Source of the DNA: Pigmentiphaga sp. NML080357
GTDB taxonomy: Bacteria > Pseudomonadota > Gammaproteobacteria > Burkholderiales > Burkholderiaceae_B
NCBI RefSeq assembly: GCF_002188465.1
Contig: NZ_NINW01000026.1
Span: 1-64,000 of the forward strand
Direction of reading: 5' to 3'
DNA: 64,000 nt
This document shows positions 44,262 to 53,102 of the stretch, piece by piece (within the stretch, counting starts at the first letter, position 1; each line of letters begins with the position of its first letter). Both the position numbers and the translations under genes were made by a program. The notes below the pieces were generated by a model. The model saw nothing but the letters and a program-made list of their open reading frames with translations, made no database searches and was not told where the DNA came from.

Positions 44262-44341
44262 TACCGCTTTCTCCAATTGCCACACCGTTGCTACCGCTGG
44301 CAGCCAGCGAAGCACAGGTGCCTCAATCCAAGACGGCGGTC

Positions 44342-44429
44342 CTAGATCCAGGATGCGGTGGATCCGGCTCCGCCGGTCCACCCGCATCGCCCCCTTGAGG
44401 GGGCGCCCGAAGGGCGTAGGGGGTGGGCC
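44342..44429 (+). repeat. Intergenic repeat, right copy
   Basis: The unit starts CTAGATCCAGG, continues GGATCCGGCTCCGCCGG, then CCCCCTTGAGGGGGCG, and ends AGGGGGTGGGCC. It is the inverted partner of 44171-44261. Perfect hairpins CCCCCTTGAGGGGG and CGCCCGAAGGGCG lie inside. Confidence 0.8.
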
Positions 44430-44435
44430 TTCCTT

Positions 44436-44490
44436 CCGGTCCACCCGCATCGCCCACCGGGGGGCGCGCGTCAGCGCGTAGGGGGGGGCA
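44436..44490 (+). repeat. Intergenic repeat, third partial copy overlapping a gene end
   Basis: CCGGTCCACCCGCATCGCCC at 44436-44455 is an exact direct repeat of 44373-44392. It is followed by a second-type hairpin CGCGCGTCAGCGCG and a G-run. The copy extends into the 3' end of the aminotransferase gene, supplying its stop codon and last residues (PPPTR). Confidence 0.7.
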
Positions 44491-45748
44491 TCGTCTGCAG
44501 GCTGTATTCCAGGGTGGCCATGCTGGCGGGCATGTCGACCTTCGCGCCGAGGTCGCGCATGGTGGAGCCCAGCGCGTGCAGGGTGCGGAACAGGTTGTGG
44601 GCGCGGCACTGTTCGCCCATCTGGCCGATGCGCACGATGGGCAGGCCGAAGGAGCCGGAGATCTCGACCCGGTAGCGGTTGGAGATGTGGGCGCAGATCT
44701 CGGTGTTGGACAAGCCGTCGGGCACGGTGATGCCGACGACCGAGTTCAGGCGCGAGGCGGGGGGCGCGAACAGGCTCAGGCCCATGGCCTCGATACCGTT
44801 CTGCAGGGCGAAGGACGAGCGCGAATGGCGGGCGAAGCGCACCGGCAGGGTTTCGGCGCAGACCAGGCGCAGCGCCTCGTGCAGCGCCAGCACGCCGGAT
44901 ACCGGGGCGGTGTAGTGATACGAGCCCTTGTGCCAAAAATTCTCGGCCAGCTTGGCATCCAGCACCCAGTGAGTATTGGGCGTCTTGCGCTGGTTGATGC
45001 GTTCCCAGGCCGCGTCGGAGAAGGCGATCAGCGAGACGCCGGGAATGGACGACAGGCCCTTCTGACCGCCGGTGATGACGGCATCGATCTGCCAGTCGTC
45101 CATCTGCAGCGGCATGGTGCTGAGGGTGCACACGGCGTCGACCACGACCAGGCAGCCATGTTTCTTCGCCGCCTTGGCGATGGCGGGCAATTCGCGGTTG
45201 AACACGGTGTTGGACGTCTCGCCCTGGACGATGGTCAGCACGTCGGGACGATGGCGCTCGATCTCGCGTTCGACGTCCTCGGCCGAGGCGGCCTGGTTGC
45301 CTTCCACCTCGAAGCTGACGACGTCGGCGCCCAGCCGGCGGCTCATCTCGGCCATGCGGGCGCTGAAAAAGCCGTTGACCACGCACAATACCTTGCTCGA
45401 AGGCGAAATCAGGTTGCAGATCGCCATTTCCATCGCGGCCGAGCCGGGGCCAGCCACGCCGAGCACCCATTCCGACCGGGTCTGGAACACGTAGCCGGCC
45501 ATCTGCTTGACCTGGGCGATGATGGTGGACATGGTCGCGCCAAGGTGGTTGATCACCACCGAATTGGCATGGGCCACCACGTCGGGGATGGGAACCGGGC
45601 CGGCGCCCATCATCAGCAGCGGGTCGTCGGGGAGGATGTCGCTCAGCAGGCGCACGCGCGGCGGCTGCGAGAAGACAAGCGAGGAGTGGTCGGTCGAGGA
45701 AGCGGGGTCAGCGGTTTCTTCGGCGGCGCGAAGCGGACGGGTCGGCAT
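44471..45748 (-). CDS. Class V aminotransferase (alanine/serine-glyoxylate aminotransferase type)
   Basis: The protein has 425 residues in the PLP fold I class V family. Marks are LMMGAGPVPIPDVV, GVAGPGSAAMEMAICNLI, VVDAVCTLSTMPLQMDDWQIDAVITGGQK (regions), with the PLP lysine K230 in GGQKGLSS, and a C-terminal PIVRIGQMGE. The family transfers amino groups from Ser or Ala to glyoxylate. The first 40 residues are extra and start choice is uncertain because the ATG at 45748 has no clear ribosome site. The last residues are encoded by an intergenic repeat. Confidence 0.88.
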   Translation of the reverse strand: MPTRPLRAAEETADPASSTDHSSLVFSQPPRVRLLSDILPDDPLLMMGAGPVPIPDVVAHANSVVINHLGATMSTIIAQVKQMAGYVFQTRSEWVLGVAGPGSAAMEMAICNLISPSSKVLCVVNGFFSARMAEMSRRLGADVVSFEVEGNQAASAEDVEREIERHRPDVLTIVQGETSNTVFNRELPAIAKAAKKHGCLVVVDAVCTLSTMPLQMDDWQIDAVITGGQKGLSSIPGVSLIAFSDAAWERINQRKTPNTHWVLDAKLAENFWHKGSYHYTAPVSGVLALHEALRLVCAETLPVRFARHSRSSFALQNGIEAMGLSLFAPPASRLNSVVGITVPDGLSNTEICAHISNRYRVEISGSFGLPIVRIGQMGEQCRAHNLFRTLHALGSTMRDLGAKVDMPASMATLEYSLQTMPPPTR

Positions 45749-45886
45749 GTTGGTTGACGGCGAGAAATGGAGGCCCGGGCCGAACAGCCGTGTTTCCCGT
45801 GGGGAGGGGCGCGGCGGGACGGCGGAGCGGGATCCACGGCCTCCTGCTGGCAGGCGCCGTGGTGTCGAGGAGTTCGACAGGATCGA

Positions 45887-46744
45887 TTATAGAACCGCGC
45901 GGCCCAGTGCCTCGCCCATGCGTACGCCGCTGAGCGGCCCAAGCGCCTCGGACCAGGCCAGGCGGCCGGGGGCGAGCAGCAGGACGACGGTCGAGCCCAG
46001 CTTGAAACGGCCCATTTCGGCGCCTTTTTCGAGGCGCACGGCGCCTTCCTCGTAGCGCGTCGTCACGATGCGCGAGCCGTGCGGGGCCACCTGGCCGGCC
46101 CAGACGGTCTCCATGGCGCCCACGATCATCGCGCCCACCAGCACGACCGCCATCGGTCCGTGTTCGGTGTCGAACAGGCAGGCCAGGCGTTCGTTGCGGG
46201 CGAACAGGCGCGGCACCGAACGGGCCGTGAGCGGGTTGACCGAAAACAGGCGCCCGGGCACGTAGACGGTCTCGCGCAGCGTGCCCGCCACCGGCATGTG
46301 CACGCGGTGGTAGTCGCGCGGCGAGAGGTAGATGGTCGCAAACGCGCCATCCAGGAAGGGCTGGGCGCGCAGATCGTCGCCGCCCAGGAGCTCGGCAGCG
46401 CTGAAGTCGTGGCCCTTGGCCTGGAAAATGCGGCCCTCGCGAATGGCGCCCAGCTGGCTGATCGCGCCGTCGGCTGGGCACAGGATCGCGCCTGGCGAGG
46501 CATCCAGAGGCCGTGCCCCGGGTTTGAGCGCACGGGTGAAGAACGCGTTGAAATGCTCGTAGGCAGTCGGGTCGGGCTCGAGCGCTTCGCTCATGTCGAC
46601 GCCGTACTGGCGGATGAAGCGGGCGATGGCGCGGTTCTTCAACGGGGCGGTCCGGCATTGCGCCAGGCGCCCGAACGCGCTGGAAATGAGCGCCTGGGGC
46701 GCGAGGTACTGGCTATAAATGAAAAGCTGGTCTTTGATCGACAT
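45887..46744 (-). CDS. psd: Phosphatidylserine decarboxylase proenzyme
   Basis: The protein has 285 residues. This membrane-associated enzyme makes phosphatidylethanolamine. The self-cleavage site is LGST near the C-terminus ([10 protein letters not shown]), whose Ser becomes the pyruvoyl group. The charge-relay residues are in [11 protein letters not shown] (Asp) and [11 protein letters not shown] (His). The [10 protein letters not shown] block and [14 protein letters not shown] are typical of the bacterial type I enzyme. The ATG at 46744 has no strong ribosome site, but [17 protein letters not shown] is the expected N-terminus. It is expressed alone between the aminotransferase and the LacI-type gene. 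Confidence 0.95.
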   Translation of the reverse strand: MSIKDQLFIYSQYLAPQALISSAFGRLAQCRTAPLKNRAIARFIRQYGVDMSEALEPDPTAYEHFNAFFTRALKPGARPLDASPGAILCPADGAISQLGAIREGRIFQAKGHDFSAAELLGGDDLRAQPFLDGAFATIYLSPRDYHRVHMPVAGTLRETVYVPGRLFSVNPLTARSVPRLFARNERLACLFDTEHGPMAVVLVGAMIVGAMETVWAGQVAPHGSRIVTTRYEEGAVRLEKGAEMGRFKLGSTVVLLLAPGRLAWSEALGPLSGVRMGEALGRAVL

Positions 46745-46836
46745 GTCGGGGCCTCGCTCCGGCGAGGCGCGGGTTCTTGGTTGCGTCTGGATATTACAGG
46801 CAGCGGGGACGACGGAGAAACGCCGGCAGCCCGGTC

Positions 46837-47877
46837 TCAGGCCCGCTCGGCCTTGCCCACGGGGGGCGGCGCCGACGATGCGCGCACCACCAGTTCCGGC
46901 CGCAGCACCACCGTGGAGGTGGTGCCGGGCACGCCGCGCAGGCTGTCCAGCAACAAACGGGCCGCCCGGAAGCCCATCTCGTAATGCAGGATGCGCACGG
47001 TGGTGAGCGGCGGCGACACGCGGTCCACCAGCGGCATGTCGTTGTGGCCGATGACCGACACGTCCTGCGGCACTCGGAGTCCTTCGCCTTGCAAGGCCTG
47101 GATCGAACCCAGCGCGATCAGGTCGTTGGCGGCGGCGATGGCGGTAAACGAGGCGCCCGATCGCAGCAGGTGACGTGTCCCCGCCTCGCCCGCCTCGCAT
47201 GAATAGGCGGCGCATTCGGCAAAGCCGGCCGGCGTCAGTCCATGCGCAGCCATGGCGCGTTCGAAGCCCGCCTTGCGCAAGGCGCCGGTGGACAGCCCGA
47301 GCGGACCGGACAGGTGGGCGATGCGGCGATGACCGATGGCTGCCAGGTGGTCGACCGCCAGTTTCATGCCCAGCATGTCGTCGCTGACCACGGCCGGCAT
47401 GCTGCCTGCTTCGTCGCGCCGGTTCACCAGCACGACCTTGACCTGGTCCTGGCCGAGGCGCTCCACCAGCGGATCGTGCAGGCTGGAGGTGGCGATGATC
47501 AGCCCTTCGACCCGTTGGGCGAGCATGCGGTCGGCGGCCTGGTCGGGGCTTTGCTCGTTGCCGGTATCGGCCACCAGCACGAAGAAGCCCTCCGCCGCCA
47601 AGGCCTGCTCGATGCCGCGCAGGATAGGGGGGAATACCGGGTTGGTAATGTCCGGCAGCAGAACCCCGACGGTGCCGGAGCGGCCGGTGCGCAGCGCCGA
47701 AGCGGCGCGGTTCACGCGATAGTTGAGGGCTCGCGCCGCGGCTTCCACGCGGCGGACCACCTCGGGGCTGACCATGTGGCGCCGGGCCGGGTCCAGGGCG
47801 CGCGAGGCGGTGGTCTTGTGGACCTGGGCCTGCAGGGCGATGTCGGTGAGAGTGGCGGCGGAAGATCGCTTGGGCAT
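46837..47877 (-). CDS. LacI-family transcriptional regulator
   Basis: The protein has 346 residues. The helix-turn-helix is [20 protein letters not shown] and the hinge is [21 protein letters not shown] periplasmic-binding-like effector domain follows ([57 protein letters not shown]). It is divergent from the dioxygenase operon, with 111 bases between the starts that contain a perfect palindrome suited to a LacI dimer. It is the likely repressor of that operon. The effector is unknown; LacI-type control of an aromatic-ring operon is less common than LysR, IclR or MarR. Confidence 0.93.
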   Translation of the reverse strand: MPKRSSAATLTDIALQAQVHKTTASRALDPARRHMVSPEVVRRVEAAARALNYRVNRAASALRTGRSGTVGVLLPDITNPVFPPILRGIEQALAAEGFFVLVADTGNEQSPDQAADRMLAQRVEGLIIATSSLHDPLVERLGQDQVKVVLVNRRDEAGSMPAVVSDDMLGMKLAVDHLAAIGHRRIAHLSGPLGLSTGALRKAGFERAMAAHGLTPAGFAECAAYSCEAGEAGTRHLLRSGASFTAIAAANDLIALGSIQALQGEGLRVPQDVSVIGHNDMPLVDRVSPPLTTVRILHYEMGFRAARLLLDSLRGVPGTTSTVVLRPELVVRASSAPPPVGKAERA

Positions 47878-47928
47878 GGGACGAGATGATATCGCTGAGC
47901 GGGCGAATCTTTGCGGGAAATCTCGTTG

Positions 47929-47974
47929 TTGACAAGCCGCGCTGCGTCGCCGAAACTGTATGCTATCGATAGCA
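47929..47974 (+). promoter_or_regulatory. -35 element and LacI-type operator of the dioxygenase operon
   Basis: A consensus -35, TTGACA, lies at 47929-47934. A -10 is not sharp (GAAACT at 47952, 17 bases on). TGCTATCGATAGCA at 47961-47974 is a perfect 14-base palindrome with the central CG typical of LacI-family operators. It overlaps the expected transcription start, and AAGGAA immediately after serves as ribosome site for the ATG at 47989. A repressor bound there would block transcription. Confidence 0.68.
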
Positions 47975-47988
47975 AGGAATTTGATCCA

Positions 47989-48858
47989 ATGTTGCCGAGC
48001 ACTCCAGAATCATTATTGCCATTCGTTATGCAATCGATGGCAAATACGCCTGATCCCCGGATCAAGGAACTGATCTGCAGCCTGGTCAAGCACCTGCACG
48101 CCTTCGTGCTGGAAACCCGTCTGACCGAGGCCGAGTTCGAGTACGCACTGGGCTACATCAACGCCATCGGCCAGGCTACCTGCGAAACCAAGAACGAGGC
48201 GGTGCTGGTGGCCGATCTGTTGGGCGTGTCGTCGCTGGTGGCGCTGCTCAACAATGCCGACCACCATGGCGAGTCGGATGCGGCGCTGCTGGGGCCGTTC
48301 TGGCGCGCCAATTCGCCGGTCATGGAGCCCGGGGCCTCGATCGCCGCGCCCGGAACGCCCGGAATCCCGCTCGAAGGCAGCGGCCTGGTACGCGACCGGG
48401 AGGGCCGGCCCCTGGCGGGCGTCACTGTCGACATCTGGCACGCCTCGCCCAGCGGGCTATACGAGAACCAGGACGAGTCCCAGCCCGACATGAACCTGCG
48501 CGGCCGTTTCCAGACCGACGAACAAGGGCGTTTCCGTTTCCGCTCGGTGCGGCCGGCGGGCTATCCAGTACCGGTGGACGGCCCGGGCGGCGTGCTGTTG
48601 CGGGCGCAGAGGCGGCACGAATTCCGGCCCGCCCATCTCCATTTCATGTTTTCCAAGCCCGGTTACAAGGTGCTCATCACCCAGGTCTACGCCGACGACT
48701 CCGAGTTTCTGCACAGCGATCCGACCTTCGGCGTGACGCGCCGCCTCGTCGGGCAATACCGGGTGACGCAGCGGCCGGACGGTCCGGTGGCGCTGTTCGA
48801 CCACGCCTTCACGCTGCAAGAGGGCGAAATGGTCTTCCCGCATCCCCCCATCCCCTGA
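47989..48858 (+). CDS. Intradiol ring-cleavage dioxygenase (hydroxyquinol/catechol 1,2-dioxygenase type)
   Basis: The protein has 289 residues. The N-terminal helical dimer domain (1-105) precedes the beta-sandwich catalytic domain. The four Fe(III) ligands are all present: Y158 (GLYENQ), Y192 (GYPVPVDGP), H216 and H218 (RPAHLHF). DGPGG and the extended C-terminus resemble hydroxyquinol 1,2-dioxygenases more than classical catechol enzymes. The reaction opens an ortho-dihydroxylated ring to a muconate or maleylacetate. No maleylacetate reductase is adjacent. The ATG at 47989 is chosen because upstream in-frame codons lie in the promoter. Confidence 0.9.
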   Translation: MLPSTPESLLPFVMQSMANTPDPRIKELICSLVKHLHAFVLETRLTEAEFEYALGYINAIGQATCETKNEAVLVADLLGVSSLVALLNNADHHGESDAALLGPFWRANSPVMEPGASIAAPGTPGIPLEGSGLVRDREGRPLAGVTVDIWHASPSGLYENQDESQPDMNLRGRFQTDEQGRFRFRSVRPAGYPVPVDGPGGVLLRAQRRHEFRPAHLHFMFSKPGYKVLITQVYADDSEFLHSDPTFGVTRRLVGQYRVTQRPDGPVALFDHAFTLQEGEMVFPHPPIP

Positions 48859-48889
48859 GTCTTAGACGCTTCACCATAGGAATGCATTC

Positions 48890-49660
48890 ATGACGCAAGA
48901 AACAAGCTTCGCGCCGCAGGAACGCCTGGACGGCAAAGTAGCCGTGATCGCCGGCGGCGCCGGCGCGATCGGCTATGCCACCGCGCGCCGCCTGGCAAGC
49001 CGAGGCGCGCGCTGCGTGTTGCTGCACCACGGCGATGCCGTACCGGTGCGCGCGCAGCTCGCCGAGCTGGCGGGCGAAGGCCATGCGGAAGTCGTGGCAT
49101 CCATTACCGACAGCGCATCGCTGCGGGCCGCGGCCGAACGCGTACGCGCCGGATTCGGCACTTGCCACATCCTCGTCAACAGTGCCGGCTATACGAAGCC
49201 GGTTCCGGCCGGCGACCTGGAAGGACTGACCGACGAGCTGATCGACGACATCCTCAAGGTCAACTTCCGCGGCGTGTTCGCCACCATCCGGGCTTTCGCG
49301 CCCTTGCTCAAAGAGAGCGGCGACGGGCTGATCGTCACGCTTTCATCGATCGCGGCGTTCACCGGCGTGGGCAGCAATCTCGCCTATGTGGCGGCCAAGG
49401 CCGGCATCGACGTGGTTGGCGATGCCCTGGCGCGGGCGCTGGCTCCGCAGGTGCGGGTGCTGTCCGTCAGCCCGGGGGTGGTCGATTCGACGTTCGTGCC
49501 TGGCCGGGGGGCGGATTTCAACGCCAAGACCGCGGCCACCACGCCGCTGGGGCGTATCGGTACGCCCGAGGACATCGCCGCCGCGGTCGAAGCCTGCGCG
49601 ACGAGTCTGCGCTTTGCCACGGGCACCCGCATCGTGGTCGACGGCGGCCGGCATCTTTAA
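48890..49660 (+). CDS. SDR-family oxidoreductase
   Basis: The protein has 256 residues with cofactor motif AGGAGAIGYATA, NSAG at about residue 95, the catalytic Ser in VTLSSIAAFTGVGSN, and YVAAKAG with Tyr and Lys. PGVVDSTFVPGRG and TGTRIVVDGGRHL complete a classical SDR. It is the second gene of the LacI-controlled operon, 31 bases after the dioxygenase and ten bases before the BKACE gene. The substrate is likely a ring-cleavage intermediate or keto acid of the pathway; this is inferred from position only. Confidence 0.9.
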   Translation: MTQETSFAPQERLDGKVAVIAGGAGAIGYATARRLASRGARCVLLHHGDAVPVRAQLAELAGEGHAEVVASITDSASLRAAAERVRAGFGTCHILVNSAGYTKPVPAGDLEGLTDELIDDILKVNFRGVFATIRAFAPLLKESGDGLIVTLSSIAAFTGVGSNLAYVAAKAGIDVVGDALARALAPQVRVLSVSPGVVDSTFVPGRGADFNAKTAATTPLGRIGTPEDIAAAVEACATSLRFATGTRIVVDGGRHL

Positions 49661-49670
49661 GGGGCAATCC

Positions 49671-50555
49671 ATGAGCAACCCCACCGTCATTACGTGCGCG
49701 ATCACCGGCAACCTGACCAAGCCGGAGCAGACGCCGCACTTGCCGATCACACCCGAGCAGATCGCCGATTCGGCGCTCGAGGCCGCAGCGGCCGGCGCGG
49801 CCCAGGTCCACATCCATGTGCGCGATCCCGAAACGGGGCGGCCGTCCATGGACATCGCCCTGTACGACGAGGTCATCCGCCGCATCCGTGCCGTGAACCG
49901 CGAGGTCATCATCAATCTGACCACCGGTCCCGGCGGGCGCTTCGTCCCGAGCGAAGCCGACCCGCGCGTCGCCGCTCCCGGAACGACCTTGCTGGCGCCG
50001 GAGAAGCGGGTGGAGCACATCGCTCGGCTGCGGCCCGATGTCTGCTCGCTGGACCTGAACACCATGAATTCTGGCGGGGAGGTGGTCATCAACACGCCCC
50101 GCAACGTGCGCATCATGGCCGGCATCATCCGCGAGGCCGGCGTCAAGCCGGAGCTGGAAATCTTCGACAGCGGCGACATCCACCTGGCCCGGGACCTGAT
50201 CGCCGACGGCACGCTGGACGGGCCGGGCATGTGGACCTTCGTCACGGGCGTGAAGTACGGATTCGACGCCAGTCCGGAAACCCTGCTCTATGCCCGCGGC
50301 CTGTTGCCCGCGGGCGCCTTCTGGTCCGCCTTCGGCATCGGCCGGCACGAATTCCCCATGCTGGCGGCGGCATTCGTGTCGGGCGGCCACGTGCGCGTGG
50401 GGCTGGAAGACAACATCTACCTGTCGCGCGGCGTGCTCGCGCCCAGCAACGCGGCCCTGGTCGAGCGTGCCGCGCGCATCGTCCAGGACCTGGGCGGACG
50501 CATCGCCACGGCGACCGAGGCGCGCGACATGCTGGGCCTGCCCGTGAAGAACTGA
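49671..50555 (+). CDS. BKACE family (DUF849) beta-keto acid cleavage enzyme
   Basis: The protein has 294 residues. Family marks are the start VITCAITGNLTKPEQTPHLP, the zinc-ligand pair in VHIHVRDPETGRPSMD, EIFDSGDIHLARDLI, and SAFGIGRHEFPMLAAAF with VRVGLEDNIYLSRG near the end (regions). Members use acetyl-CoA and a beta-keto acid to give acetoacetate and a new CoA ester; the founding enzyme acts on 3-keto-5-aminohexanoate. Many family members have unknown substrates. In this operon a beta-keto acid derived from ring cleavage (for example 3-ketoadipate) would be a logical substrate. Confidence 0.92.
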   Translation: MSNPTVITCAITGNLTKPEQTPHLPITPEQIADSALEAAAAGAAQVHIHVRDPETGRPSMDIALYDEVIRRIRAVNREVIINLTTGPGGRFVPSEADPRVAAPGTTLLAPEKRVEHIARLRPDVCSLDLNTMNSGGEVVINTPRNVRIMAGIIREAGVKPELEIFDSGDIHLARDLIADGTLDGPGMWTFVTGVKYGFDASPETLLYARGLLPAGAFWSAFGIGRHEFPMLAAAFVSGGHVRVGLEDNIYLSRGVLAPSNAALVERAARIVQDLGGRIATATEARDMLGLPVKN

Positions 50556-50572
50556 GCAACCGTAGGAACTCC

Positions 50573-51580
50573 ATGTCAACGATCATGCAAGAACGCCAAT
50601 CCGGGCCGGCTGTGCGCGTGCGGGCCAAAGCGGAAACGGCCGCGGCCCTGGCCCCGGCCATCGAAACCCTGGCCATGCCGCAGCCTGGCGCCGATCTGGC
50701 GGTGGTTCGGGTGGCGTCGGCGGCGGTGAACCCCAGCGACGTCAAGGCCGCGCTGGGACTGATGCCGCAGGCCGTCTGGCCGCGCACGCCAGGGCGCGAC
50801 TACGCCGGTACCGTGGAGGCGGGTCCGGCCGAATGGATAGGCCGCCGCGTCTGGGGATCGGGCGGAGACCTCGGCATCACCCGGGACGGATCGCACGCGT
50901 CCTGGCTTGCCGTTCCGGTGGCAGCGCTGCAGGAGATGCCCGCCGGCCTCGATTTCGACCAGGCCGGATCCATCGGCGTGCCGTTCGTGACGGCCTACGA
51001 AGGCTATTGCCGCAGCGGCATGCCGCGGCCCGGCCAGACGGTCGCCGTGATGGGAGCCAACGGCAAGGTCGGCCAGGCGGCGGTGCAGCTCGCGGCGCAG
51101 GCGGGCGCCCGGGTCATCGCGGTCCAGCGCAAGCCCGGGCCTTATGCCGGGTATGCGTGCGCGCCGGTCGAGGTGGTGGATGCGAGCCGGGAGGACGTCG
51201 CCATCAGGCTGCGCGAACTCACGGACGGGCGAGGCGTGGACCTGGTCTACAACACCGTCGGCAGCCCGTATTTCGAGGCCGCCAACCGCGCCATGGCCAA
51301 GCGCGCCACGCAGATCTTCATCTCCACGGTCGAACGTCCGGTGCCGTTCGACATCTTCGCGTTCTATCGCGCCATGCACACCTACGTGGGGGTGGATTCG
51401 CTGGCGATGGACTGCGTCGAGGCCGCCGCCCACCTGAAGGCGCTGCGGCCCGGGTTCGAGCAGGGCACGCTGCGGCCGTTTCCCATCGGCGACGGCGCGG
51501 TCTACGCCTTGCCCGACGCCTTGGCGGCCTACCGGACGGTGATTGGCGGGTCGGACCTGCGCATCGTGCTGCGTCCCTAG
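50573..51580 (+). CDS. Zinc-free quinone oxidoreductase-like alcohol dehydrogenase (MDR family)
   Basis: The protein has 335 residues. The GroES-like N-terminal domain (VASAAVNPSDVKAALG, TPGRDYAGTV) lacks the structural zinc cysteines. The nucleotide domain has VAVMGANGKVGQAAVQLAAQAG. This is the pattern of NADPH:quinone reductases and enoyl or maleylacetate-type reductases of the MDR superfamily. AGGAACTCC precedes the ATG. It is the fourth gene of the operon. It could take the role of an enoyl or maleylacetate reductase, which is otherwise missing here; this is a guess. Confidence 0.88.
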   Translation: MSTIMQERQSGPAVRVRAKAETAAALAPAIETLAMPQPGADLAVVRVASAAVNPSDVKAALGLMPQAVWPRTPGRDYAGTVEAGPAEWIGRRVWGSGGDLGITRDGSHASWLAVPVAALQEMPAGLDFDQAGSIGVPFVTAYEGYCRSGMPRPGQTVAVMGANGKVGQAAVQLAAQAGARVIAVQRKPGPYAGYACAPVEVVDASREDVAIRLRELTDGRGVDLVYNTVGSPYFEAANRAMAKRATQIFISTVERPVPFDIFAFYRAMHTYVGVDSLAMDCVEAAAHLKALRPGFEQGTLRPFPIGDGAVYALPDALAAYRTVIGGSDLRIVLRP

Positions 51581-51589
51581 GAGGCCGGA

Positions 51590-51952
51590 ATGAACGTCAC
51601 CCGCTTCGACGAGGCTCCCGTCTACGAGGCGCCCAACCATTTCGACATGCGCTGCGTGCGCCTGCAGGGCAGGGAGGCCGGGCCCGCTGAGCAATTATGG
51701 CTGGGCGTATCGACCATCGCGCCGGGCGGACACACCGCGCTCGACGCCTCGCCCATGGAAAAGCACTACGTCGTGCTCGAGGGCGAGCTGACGGTCATTT
51801 CCGAACGCGGTGGCGAACGCGAGGAAGCCACGCTGCGGCGCCTGGATTCCTGCCGCCTCGCACCCGGAGAGAAACGTCAATTGGTGAACCGCGGCAGCCA
51901 TGCGGCCGCGGTATTGCTGGCCATGCCGTTCGCACCGCCTGGCCCGCGCTGA
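51590..51952 (+). CDS. Small single-domain cupin protein
   Basis: The protein has 120 residues. The conserved cupin barrel shows GGHTALDASPMEKHYVVLEGEL (motif 1, region) and LAPGEKRQLVNRGSHAAAVLLA (motif 2, region). The usual motif 1 histidine pair is partly replaced (H48 and H60 may remain as ligands), so metal binding is uncertain. It starts nine bases after the oxidoreductase stop with GGAGG as ribosome site. Cupins in such operons may be isomerases or decarboxylases of pathway acids. The role here is unknown. Confidence 0.82.
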   Translation: MNVTRFDEAPVYEAPNHFDMRCVRLQGREAGPAEQLWLGVSTIAPGGHTALDASPMEKHYVVLEGELTVISERGGEREEATLRRLDSCRLAPGEKRQLVNRGSHAAAVLLAMPFAPPGPR

Positions 51953-52004
51953 GACTCAGTTGTTCCATCCGACAACGCAATAACGCACAGAGAGGAGACA
52001 CCCC

Positions 52005-52997
52005 ATGAAACCGCAATTCCATTTGCACCGCGGCGTGCGGCGCGCCCTGGCGGCCGCCGCGCTGCTCGGCGCGGCCACGGCTGTCCAGGCGCAGGGCAAC
52101 TGGCCGCAGGCGGGCCCGATCCGTTTCATCGTGCCTTTCACGGCGGGCAGCGGCACCGATGTGGTGGCGCGCTCCATCGCCGACAAGCTCGGCCCGGTCC
52201 TGGGCGCGCAGATCGTGGTGGAGAACAAACCGGGCGCAGGCGGCACCCTGGGAGCGGCGCAGGTGGCCAAGGCGCCGGCCGACGGCTATACCTTGCTCAT
52301 CCACAGTTCCGGCCACCTGGTGAATCCTTCCATTTATCCGAACCTGCCCTACGACACGCTCAAGGACTTCGAAGGCATCACCCCGTTGGCGAGCCTGCCC
52401 AACGTGCTCGTGGTCGCGCCGTCGGCGGGCTACAAGAGCCTGGCCGATCTCATCGCCAAGGCGAAGGCGGAGCCGGGCAAGCTCTTCTATGCGTCGGCCG
52501 GCAACGGTTCGGCCACGCACATGAACGCCGAGCAGTTCCGGGTCGCCGCCGGCATCGAGGCGGTGCACGTCCCGTTCCGCGGCACGCCGGAAGCGATCAC
52601 CGAGACCATCGCCGGCCGCACGACCTGGTTCTTCGCGCCGCTGGTGTCGGCCTTGCCCATGATCAAGGACGGCAAGCTGCAGGCCCTGGCCGTCGGGACT
52701 TCCTCACGGTCGGCGGCGTTGCCCGACGTGCCGTCGATGACCGACGCCGGCTTGCCCACCGCCGCCTATACGTTCTGGGTGGGCCTGTTCGCGCCGGCCA
52801 AGACGCCGCAGCCGATCGCGGACAAGATTCACGCAGGTGTGCTCAAGGTGCTGGAGATGCCGGACATCCGGGCGCGCCTGGCCAACCTCGGCGCCGCGCC
52901 CATGCCCATGGCGCAGGACGCGTTCGGGAAGTACCTGGAGGACGAGACGCGCGCATCGGCGCGGCTGGTGAAGGCGGCCGGCATACGGATCGAATGA
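52005..52997 (+). CDS. TctC/Bug-family periplasmic receptor of the dioxygenase operon
   Basis: The protein has 330 residues with a Sec signal peptide (1-30, ending VQAQ) and a complete Bug fold: PIRFIVPFTAGSGTDVVARS, ENKPGAGGTLGAAQVAKAPADGYTL (region), LFYASAGNGSATHMNAEQF, and DVPSMTDAGLPT. It is the last gene of the LacI-controlled operon and is followed by a strong terminator. It probably captures the aromatic or organic acid that the operon degrades. No TctA/B permease is present in the window. Confidence 0.93.
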   Translation: MKPQFHLHRGVRRALAAAALLGAATAVQAQGNWPQAGPIRFIVPFTAGSGTDVVARSIADKLGPVLGAQIVVENKPGAGGTLGAAQVAKAPADGYTLLIHSSGHLVNPSIYPNLPYDTLKDFEGITPLASLPNVLVVAPSAGYKSLADLIAKAKAEPGKLFYASAGNGSATHMNAEQFRVAAGIEAVHVPFRGTPEAITETIAGRTTWFFAPLVSALPMIKDGKLQALAVGTSSRSAALPDVPSMTDAGLPTAAYTFWVGLFAPAKTPQPIADKIHAGVLKVLEMPDIRARLANLGAAPMPMAQDAFGKYLEDETRASARLVKAAGIRIE

Positions 52998-53063
52998 GCG
53001 TATCCCAGGGAGCGGGCGCGCTGCCGGCAGCCCGCATCGCCGGGGAAGGGAGTAGGAATACGC

Positions 53064-53095
53064 GGCGCGCTCGCGCAAGAGCGCGCCGTTTTTTT
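53064..53095 (+). terminator. Rho-independent terminator of the dioxygenase-Bug operon
   Basis: The stem GGCGCGCTC (53064-53072) pairs perfectly with GAGCGCGCC (53079-53087) around a six-base loop GCGCAA. A G and seven T follow (53089-53095). It lies about 65 bases after the Bug stop codon. Confidence 0.92.
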
Positions 53096-53102
53096 CATGC
53101 GC

